Below are positions 59,108 to 64,000 of a stretch of 64,000 bases of DNA, piece after piece. Below the pieces are notes generated by a model. It worked only from the letters and a program-made list of their open reading frames with translations. It was not told the DNA's origin and ran no database searches. This DNA is from Lachnospiraceae bacterium (GTDB taxonomy: Bacteria; Bacillota; Clostridia; Lachnospirales; Lachnospiraceae): NCBI GenBank assembly GCA_910575565.1, contig CAJTFL010000006.1, forward strand, positions 62,001 through 126,000. Reading direction: 5' to 3'. Position 1 is the stretch's first letter. Each line of letters opens with the position of its first letter. The translations under genes and the position numbers were made by a program.

Positions 59108-59336
59108 CTAGAGCGTGTTTAAAAAATCATTTCCGCTTTAAATTATTGCAAGAAAGCAAAAAAAAGCCGTCGCAAAACAGTGGATTTCCGCAATATATAG
59201 GATGGATCTTTCCATAAGTTCCGCAATATATTGTGAAAACGCCGCGTTTTGCGACAGTGCCTTTCCTGCGAATCATTCTATGATACCAGGCTCAAAAAAT
59301 TTTTCAATCCTAGAGCGTATCTGAAAATTCATTCAT
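59108..59336. repeat. Composite repeat region with two R2 ends
   Basis: CTAGAGCGTGTTTAAAAAATC (59108 on) and TAGAGCGTATCTGAAAATTC (59311 on) are left ends of R2. Between them GTCGCAAAAC and GTTTTGCGAC form an inverted repeat, TTCCGCAATATAT is repeated directly, and TGATACCAGG (59281) matches 15889. No gene is seen in 59031-59389. Confidence 0.6.
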
Positions 59337-59389
59337 ATCGAAATTATCTTTACCAATTTCCCAAAACACGAAAAAGCGGGCAGTCCCCA

Positions 59390-60124
59390 TTAAAGATCCG
59401 TAAACCGGGAAAGGGCGGCCATATCGGCGACAATCGTTACGTCGGGATGAAGCTGTAAGATAGATCCGGGCACGCGTGGGGTGATAGGGCCGTTAACGGA
59501 ATCGAAAAGAGCCTGTGCCTTGTCCTCGCCGCTGGCGACCAAAAGGATTTTCCTGGCCTGCATAATGGTTTTAATCCCCATGGTATATGCCTGCTTGGGC
59601 ACATCGTCGATGGAGGCGAAAAAGCGCTTGTTGGCGTCAATGGTGCTAGGCTGCAAGTCGATGCAGTGGGTTCCCTTGGCGAAGGCATCGCCAGGCTCGT
59701 TAAAGCCGATATGGCCGTTGCGTCCCAATCCTAATAATTGTAAATCCACGCCGCCTAAGTCGGCGATTGCCTGATCGTACCGGGCGCACTCTGCCGCCGT
59801 ATCCGGGTTGGTTCCGTCAGGAATATTGGTATTATTCATGTTGATATTAATGTCTTTAAAGAAGTTGTGAACCATAAAATAGTAGTAGCTCTGATCGTTT
59901 TCCTTGGTCAGGCCTTTGTACTCGTCTAAATTTGCCGTCTTTACCTGGGAAAAATCCAAATCTCCATCCTGATACCATTTGATCAGCTGCTTGTAGGTTC
60001 CGATAGGGCTGGAACCGGTAGCCAGGCCAAGTACGCAGTCAGGCTTTAACGTAACCAGTGCGGAAATCACGTGGGCGGCCTTGCGGCTCATCTCGTCATA
60101 GCTGCTCGCTTTGTAAATCCTCAT
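59390..60124 (-). CDS. nagB: Glucosamine-6-phosphate deaminase
   Basis: 244 residues. Converts glucosamine-6-phosphate to fructose-6-phosphate and ammonia. Motifs: LGLATGSSPIGTYKQL, NLDEYKGL (catalytic Asp), LGLGRNGHIGFNEPGDAF (with His/Glu), and SGEDKAQAL. The length matches the Firmicutes form without the allosteric extension. Start ATG after AGGAGGTATTTTCT on the minus strand. No nagA beside it. Confidence 0.96.
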   Translation of the reverse strand: MRIYKASSYDEMSRKAAHVISALVTLKPDCVLGLATGSSPIGTYKQLIKWYQDGDLDFSQVKTANLDEYKGLTKENDQSYYYFMVHNFFKDININMNNTNIPDGTNPDTAAECARYDQAIADLGGVDLQLLGLGRNGHIGFNEPGDAFAKGTHCIDLQPSTIDANKRFFASIDDVPKQAYTMGIKTIMQARKILLVASGEDKAQALFDSVNGPITPRVPGSILQLHPDVTIVADMAALSRFTDL

Positions 60125-60359
60125 AGAAAATACCTCCTAAAAAAGAAAAAATTTTTACAACACCCTCATTTATAGGATAACATTTTCAGGGAATAATTTC
60201 AATGTTTATTTGCATAAAATAAAAAAGAACATATCGTGCGGATAGCTGTTCGCTGACGGGCGTAGCGGAGTATGTCAGTGCGTACAGAGGCGGGAATGAA
60301 TGTTCAAATACGTGCAAAGGTGCGAAAAGCTGTCCAGGCAGCGGAAACAGGGGGTTGAT

Positions 60360-62162
60360 ATGGCAGAATTCCGGAGATTGATTTCCTACATTTACGAATA
60401 CGAAGGACAGGAAAAGGGAAAAAATGTAGGGTTTGTAAAATTAGAAACGAGAAACGGGATGTGCAGGCTGAACGTCAATGTGAAAAACCTGTACATAGGA
60501 AGCAGCGATATGGGCGTGTACCTAATGAGCGGAAGGAAAGAAATTTTCCTGGGGAATATGTTCCTGCGGAACGGGTGCGGAGAATTCAGGGCCATGGTGC
60601 AGGCAGCCAATGTGCAGGAGTCAGGGGAAACAATGGACGAGTGCTACGGTCTGACGATCCATGGCAAGGGGGAAAACTGGAGGGTGTATACTACCATATG
60701 GGAGGATGCCGTAGCCCAGGCAGCCCAGCTAACCTTAGAGCCGGTAACTTCGGAAGCCGTTCTGGAGCGGGAGATGGAGAGGGGGAATTTGTCTGCCGTT
60801 GCGCCTCAGAAAGGGAAGAAGGAAGAGGGCGCGGCAGAGGAAAGGACTAGGGAAGAAAGTGGCAGCGGGGGAGAAACGTTAGGAAGGGGAATGCCGGAAA
60901 GAGAAGCCTTGGGAGGAGGAATGCCGGAAAGGGAAGCCTTGGGAAGAGGAATGCCGGAAAGGGAAGCCTTGGGAAGAGGAATGCCGGAAAGAGAAGCCTT
61001 GGGAGGAGGAATGCCGGAAAGAGAAGCCTTGGGAAGGGGAATGCCGGAAAGAGAAGCCTTGGAAAGAGATGCGCCAGAAAGAGAAGCGTCGGCGGAACCG
61101 GCGACAGTAAGCGGCGGATGGAGAACGTGGCCGGGAATGAACGCAAGATCGGCAATGAATGTAAGATCGGCCATGGATGCAAGGCCGGGGATGAATGTAA
61201 GGCCGCCAGCCATGAATGCCAGGCCAAGAGGGGAGATAAGCCCCATGACTGCGGCCAAAAAGCCGGAGGAAAAAACAGGCCTAATGGCTGATGGGCATCT
61301 TGAGACCGAAAATCCAAAGGAGAGGATGGAGGAAAGTCCGAATCAGGGAATAGGAGAAAATCCGGCAGCGGCAGGGAGGCCAAAGGAGGAGGCGGCTTTG
61401 GCGGCAGAAGGGATGCTGCTGCCCAAAGAAGAACTGGCGGCGAAAGAACGCAAGGCCGCCATGGATACCGGCATCCCGAATTTTGAAATGGGAAGGCTGG
61501 AAATGGAAACGGAATACCCGGATACTGCTTTAGGAGAGCTGGAAAGGCTTGGGAAAGCGCTGCGGGATCAGGATGAGGAAATCCAAAAGGATCCAGGCAT
61601 TGGGGCAACAGGCCAATCTTTTCCGCCGGTGTTTTCGGAGACCAGCCAGAGGGCAGCCCCGGTGATCCGCCAGTATAAAGAAGCGCCGCTGATTGTGGGC
61701 GATCCGGAGGCTCTTGCCAGGCTGGACGCGGAGGATGCCCAAGATAACCGGATCCCGGTGTGGGATTTTTTTGCGAAGACTTATCCAAGGATCCAGGCCT
61801 TTGACAGTGAGTTTGGCTGCCAGGTGCTGGTGATCAAACCTCAGGATATCGGCCTCCTTCCCAGGGAGGTATGGGTTTATGGCAACAACAGCTTTCTCCT
61901 GCACGGGTATTATAATTACCGATACCTAATCCTGGCCCGGCTGGAAAACCCAAAAGGCGCTCCCAGGTATCTGCTGGGCATTCCCGGCCATTATTACAGC
62001 AATGAAAAATATATGGCTTCCATGTTTGGCTTCCCTAATTTTGTCCTGTCAAAAAAGCAGCCCTCCCAGGATGGGCGGTTTGGCTACTGGTACACCGATG
62101 TGCAGATGGATGACGGGGTGGTATCGAAAGTGGCGGCGCAGAAATTGAAGGTGGGGAGTTAG
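60360..62162 (+). CDS. Large protein with two conserved ends and a repetitive middle (DUF6128-like)
   Basis: 600 residues. N-terminal ~125 residues form an ordered domain ('FRRLISYIYEYEGQEKGKNVGFVKLETRNGMCRLNVNVKNL', 'GKGENWRVYTTIWEDA'). The middle (about 150-430) is low complexity: seven 10-residue repeats of LGRGMPEREA, then MNxR-type repeats, then Glu-rich sequence. The C-terminal ~150 residues are again ordered ('NRIPVWDFFAKTYPRIQAFDSEFGCQVLVIKPQDIGLLPREVWVYGNNSFLLHGYYNYRYLILARL', 'GIPGHYYSNEKYMASMFGFPNF'), which I associate with the DUF6128 family of Lachnospiraceae. Function unknown. No signal peptide. Start ATG 60360 after ACAGGGGGTTGAT. Confidence 0.65.
   Translation: MAEFRRLISYIYEYEGQEKGKNVGFVKLETRNGMCRLNVNVKNLYIGSSDMGVYLMSGRKEIFLGNMFLRNGCGEFRAMVQAANVQESGETMDECYGLTIHGKGENWRVYTTIWEDAVAQAAQLTLEPVTSEAVLEREMERGNLSAVAPQKGKKEEGAAEERTREESGSGGETLGRGMPEREALGGGMPEREALGRGMPEREALGRGMPEREALGGGMPEREALGRGMPEREALERDAPEREASAEPATVSGGWRTWPGMNARSAMNVRSAMDARPGMNVRPPAMNARPRGEISPMTAAKKPEEKTGLMADGHLETENPKERMEESPNQGIGENPAAAGRPKEEAALAAEGMLLPKEELAAKERKAAMDTGIPNFEMGRLEMETEYPDTALGELERLGKALRDQDEEIQKDPGIGATGQSFPPVFSETSQRAAPVIRQYKEAPLIVGDPEALARLDAEDAQDNRIPVWDFFAKTYPRIQAFDSEFGCQVLVIKPQDIGLLPREVWVYGNNSFLLHGYYNYRYLILARLENPKGAPRYLLGIPGHYYSNEKYMASMFGFPNFVLSKKQPSQDGRFGYWYTDVQMDDGVVSKVAAQKLKVGS
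60879..61088 (+). repeat. 30-bp tandem repeats inside the DUF6128-like gene
   Basis: Seven copies of a 30-bp unit coding LG[R/G]GMPEREA; the last is variant (LERDAPEREA). Copies differ by only one or two bases, so they are young or kept uniform by recombination. A second repeat set (variants of MNARSA/MNVRPP) follows at about 61137-61230. Confidence 0.92.
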
Positions 62163-62287
62163 TGCTGCCTTGGGGAAATTCCGGTAAATTAAGCCATATG
62201 CAAAAATATGCCGGATTAAGCATGAACGCAATGCTTTCATGGCCGTTTGTGCCGGGCGCATAACCACAATAATGAAAAATAAGGCAG

Positions 62288-62338
62288 GGCTGCTGTGCCA
62301 AGGGAAATGTTTTGCCTGGCGCGGCAGCTTTTTTGTGT
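62288..62338 (+). terminator. Terminator after the DUF6128-like gene
   Basis: GCTGCTGTGCCAAGG with CCTGGCGCGGCAGC (two mismatches), then TTTTTTG. Confidence 0.75.
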
Positions 62339-62374
62339 TTGCATAATTATTGCGGATATAGTAGAATATAAGCC

Positions 62375-63313
62375 ATGGAAAAGGAGATTTGGAAGGCTAT
62401 GGAAAGGCGGCGGCGCGACGCGAAAAACGGAAAAATAGAAAACAGAAAGATAGAAAACAGAAAGATAGAAAACAGAAAGATAGGGAGCAGACTGAGAAAA
62501 AGAGGAGGAAGGGCAGTCCGTAAGGGGCCGCAGGTGTCTCATTACCGGGTTGCGGCATCAAACCTTCCTCCGGCTTTTTGCGGTTTTCGGATAGTACAGC
62601 TTTCCGATCTTCACGGGACGCTTTACGGCAGGCATCATCAGCTGTTGTTAGGGAAAATCGATGAGGAAAAGCCGGACTGCATCGTAATGACCGGGGACAT
62701 GGCGGATCATTCCCGGAATGCCATTTCCCGCCTTGTGGATTTGTGCATAAGGCTAAAAAAGCGCTGGCCAGTGTACTATGCCATGGGAAACCATGAGCAG
62801 TGCTTAAAGAAATGGGAAGCTGTCCAGCTGTATGACGGCTTAAAAAAGGCGGGGGTTACAGTCTTGGAAAACACCTGGTGCGATATTTCCCGCCAGGGGC
62901 AGACGGTCAGGCTTTATGGCCTAAATATGCCGTTGGTGTATTATAAGGATCCCTTGGGGGAGTACCGTAAGGGGGCGCATTTTTCGACGGAGGATACAAG
63001 AAAGTTCCTTGGGTCTATGGATCCTGCTTTTTACAATATCCTTTTGGCTCATAATCCCCTTTACTTCCCTTCTTACCGTGATTGGGGGGCGGATTTAACC
63101 CTTTCCGGCCATATCCATGGAGGGATTATCCGGATTCCTGGCCTGGGAGGAGTGCTGTCCCCGGATGTAACCCTGTTCCCTAAGTATTATGGGGGCCATT
63201 TTGCAGAAAAAGGAAAGCATTTGATCGTCAGCAGGGGACTGGGCAATCACTTTTTGTTCCGGGTGTGCAACCCTCCCGAGCTGGTAGCGATTACGTTGGA
63301 AAAGAAGCGTTGA
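62375..63313 (+). CDS. YkuE-like metallophosphoesterase
   Basis: 312 residues. Basic, repetitive N-terminus (residues 17-38: KIENR repeated), then a calcineurin-like phosphoesterase: VQLSDLHGTLYG (D-x-H), VMTGDMADH (GD), YAMGNHEQCLK (GNH-E), LLAHNPLY, LSGHIHGGIIRIPGLGG (GHxH). Relatives such as YkuE hydrolyse phosphodiesters or UDP-sugars at the cell surface. No signal peptide or membrane segment precedes the domain here, unlike many relatives, which start with a membrane helix. Start ATG 62375 lacks a strong site; a later start inside the repeats is possible. Confidence 0.85.
   Translation: MEKEIWKAMERRRRDAKNGKIENRKIENRKIENRKIGSRLRKRGGRAVRKGPQVSHYRVAASNLPPAFCGFRIVQLSDLHGTLYGRHHQLLLGKIDEEKPDCIVMTGDMADHSRNAISRLVDLCIRLKKRWPVYYAMGNHEQCLKKWEAVQLYDGLKKAGVTVLENTWCDISRQGQTVRLYGLNMPLVYYKDPLGEYRKGAHFSTEDTRKFLGSMDPAFYNILLAHNPLYFPSYRDWGADLTLSGHIHGGIIRIPGLGGVLSPDVTLFPKYYGGHFAEKGKHLIVSRGLGNHFLFRVCNPPELVAITLEKKR
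62430..62485 (+). repeat. 15-bp tandem repeats at the 5' end of the phosphoesterase gene
   Basis: Three to four copies of AAAATAGAAAACAGA-like 15-bp units coding KIENR, AT-rich against a GC-richer gene. Confidence 0.85.
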
Positions 63314-63348
63314 TGTGCGGCGGCATTTGAAGAACGGGGGACAGGCTT

Positions 63349-63885
63349 ATGGCAAAGATACAGGCAAGTGGTTTAACGGAGGACGAGCGCTATATGAAGG
63401 AGGCCATCCGGCAGGCGAAGAAAGCCCAGGCTTTGGGGGAGGTTCCTATCGGCTGTGTGATTGTCTATGAGGGGAAAATCATTGCCAGAGGGTATAACCG
63501 GAGGATGGTTGACCATACCACCTTGGCTCATGCGGAGATTATTGCCATAAGGAAGGCCTGCAGGAAAATAGGGGACTGGCGGCTGGAGGGCTGTGATATT
63601 TACATTACGCTGGAGCCATGTCCCATGTGTGCCGGGGCCATCGTCCAGGCCAGGATTCCCCGGGTAGTGATCGGGTGCATGAACCCTAAGGCTGGATGCG
63701 CGGGCTCGGTGCTTAACTTGCTTTCCCAGGAAGGCTTTAACCATCGATGCCAGGTGGAAAAAGGGGTGCTGGGGGAAGGGTGTTCCCAGATGATGAAGGA
63801 TTTTTTCCGAGAGCTAAGGGAAAAGGGAAAAGGGGAAAGGGAAGGGAGTCAAAAATCAGCCGCAAGCAGCGGGCATAGAATTTGA
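63349..63885 (+). CDS. tadA: tRNA-specific adenosine deaminase
   Basis: 178 residues. Changes A34 to inosine in tRNA-Arg. Zinc deaminase motifs: TTLAHAEIIAI (His, Glu) and LEPCPMCAGAIVQARI (two Cys), then VVIGCMNPKAGCAGSVLNLL. A short basic tail beyond residue 155 exceeds the usual length. Start ATG after GGGGGACAGGCTT. In many Firmicutes tadA is followed by the SRP RNA gene and dnaX, which fits the sequence at the right edge. Confidence 0.95.
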   Translation: MAKIQASGLTEDERYMKEAIRQAKKAQALGEVPIGCVIVYEGKIIARGYNRRMVDHTTLAHAEIIAIRKACRKIGDWRLEGCDIYITLEPCPMCAGAIVQARIPRVVIGCMNPKAGCAGSVLNLLSQEGFNHRCQVEKGVLGEGCSQMMKDFFRELREKGKGEREGSQKSAASSGHRI

Positions 63886-63922
63886 TGCGCGCTAAGGGGT
63901 GGCGGTTTGCATTGCTTTCTGC

Positions 63923-63951
63923 TTGTGTTTTTTTCCCGGATCACGTAAGAT
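63923..63951 (+). promoter_or_regulatory. Promoter near the right edge
   Basis: TTGTGT (63923-63928), a 17-base spacer and TAAGAT (63946-63951), pointing to the possible RNA gene at the window end. Confidence 0.45.
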
Positions 63952-63979
63952 ATTAAAGAAGAATTGGCATAACGGTTAA

Positions 63980-64000
63980 GGGATTAAGCTCTTGCCGCAT
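63980..64000 (+). ncRNA. ffs: Possible 5' end of SRP RNA, cut by the window edge
   Basis: TCTTGCCGCAT at 63990-64000 resembles the start of Firmicutes SRP RNA (B. subtilis scRNA begins with a similar TCTTTGCCGTG), and the place after tadA is the usual one. Only about 20 bases are visible, so this is weak. Confidence 0.35.

Noticed and set aside
60806-61788. Long minus-strand frames rich in Pro/Leu/Ser opposite the DUF6128-like gene
   Set aside because: Antisense shadow of the repeat region; the periodic sequence merely mirrors the 30-bp repeats.

Overview
The window looks like a chromosomal stretch from a Gram-positive, anaerobic, spore-forming member of the Clostridia, most likely Lachnospiraceae. 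Evidence: the glgC-glgD pair, spoVG, a CwlD-type cortex amidase, a SleL/YaaH-like GH18 enzyme, anaerobic nrdD-nrdG, a clostridial 2[4Fe-4S] ferredoxin, MecA, and strong AGGAGG ribosome binding sites. No rRNA, tRNA or CRISPR array was seen. The family-level call is inference; no marker search was possible.

Layout. 0-6 kb: a membrane-anchored DUF4367-like protein and a small secreted protein (AT-rich), a MerR-type regulator with a long tail, a class-I glutamine-amidotransferase-like hydrolase, ferredoxin, a DUF1858 protein and mecA. 6-18 kb: a Ser/Thr kinase fused to a degenerate MinD-like domain, a second degenerate MinD-like protein, then GH18 hydrolase, phosphoesterase lipoprotein and CwlD-type amidase, a TSCPD protein, mtnN and two membrane/coiled-coil proteins of unknown role. 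17-22 kb (minus strand): asnS followed by a YhaO/YhaN-like nuclease-ATPase pair. 22-32 kb: glgC-glgD, spoVG, an orphan LytTR regulator, a flavoprotein, a murL-murD2 pair (alternative route to D-Glu in peptidoglycan), a MarR regulator and a GerMN-like lipoprotein. 32-42 kb: nrdD-nrdG behind tandem NrdR-box-like sites, a degenerate DUF885 protein, a lipoprotein, metG and a TraX-like protein.

42-55.6 kb is the accessory part: visibly AT-rich, with a DUF4143 ATPase, a toxin-antitoxin remnant whose PIN toxin is deleted, a BlaR1/BlaI-like protease-repressor pair bracketed by two secreted-protein/partner gene pairs, a damaged insertion sequence, and a tyrosine recombinase directly beside a 3.5-kb segment bounded by perfect 50-bp inverted repeats. 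That segment holds two convergent genes, a STAND-type NTPase and an ATP-grasp ligase. One promoter just outside the left repeat points inwards, so inversion would exchange which gene is expressed. This putative invertible two-gene switch is the most striking feature of the window.

55.6-64 kb is core-like again: a phosphoesterase-rubrerythrin-rubredoxin fusion, tatD, an array of hairpin repeats, rsmA, nagB, a repeat-rich protein, a YkuE-like phosphoesterase and tadA. The last bases may be the 5' end of the SRP RNA gene.

Three families of dispersed intergenic repeats run through the window. R1 is about 179 bp, with four copies lying directly after stop codons and showing compensatory changes in a long hairpin. 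R2 has CTAG-bounded inverted ends around GCGTGTTTGAAAATT. R3 is a 166-bp CTAG-bounded near-palindrome. They look like small non-autonomous or RNA-structured elements.
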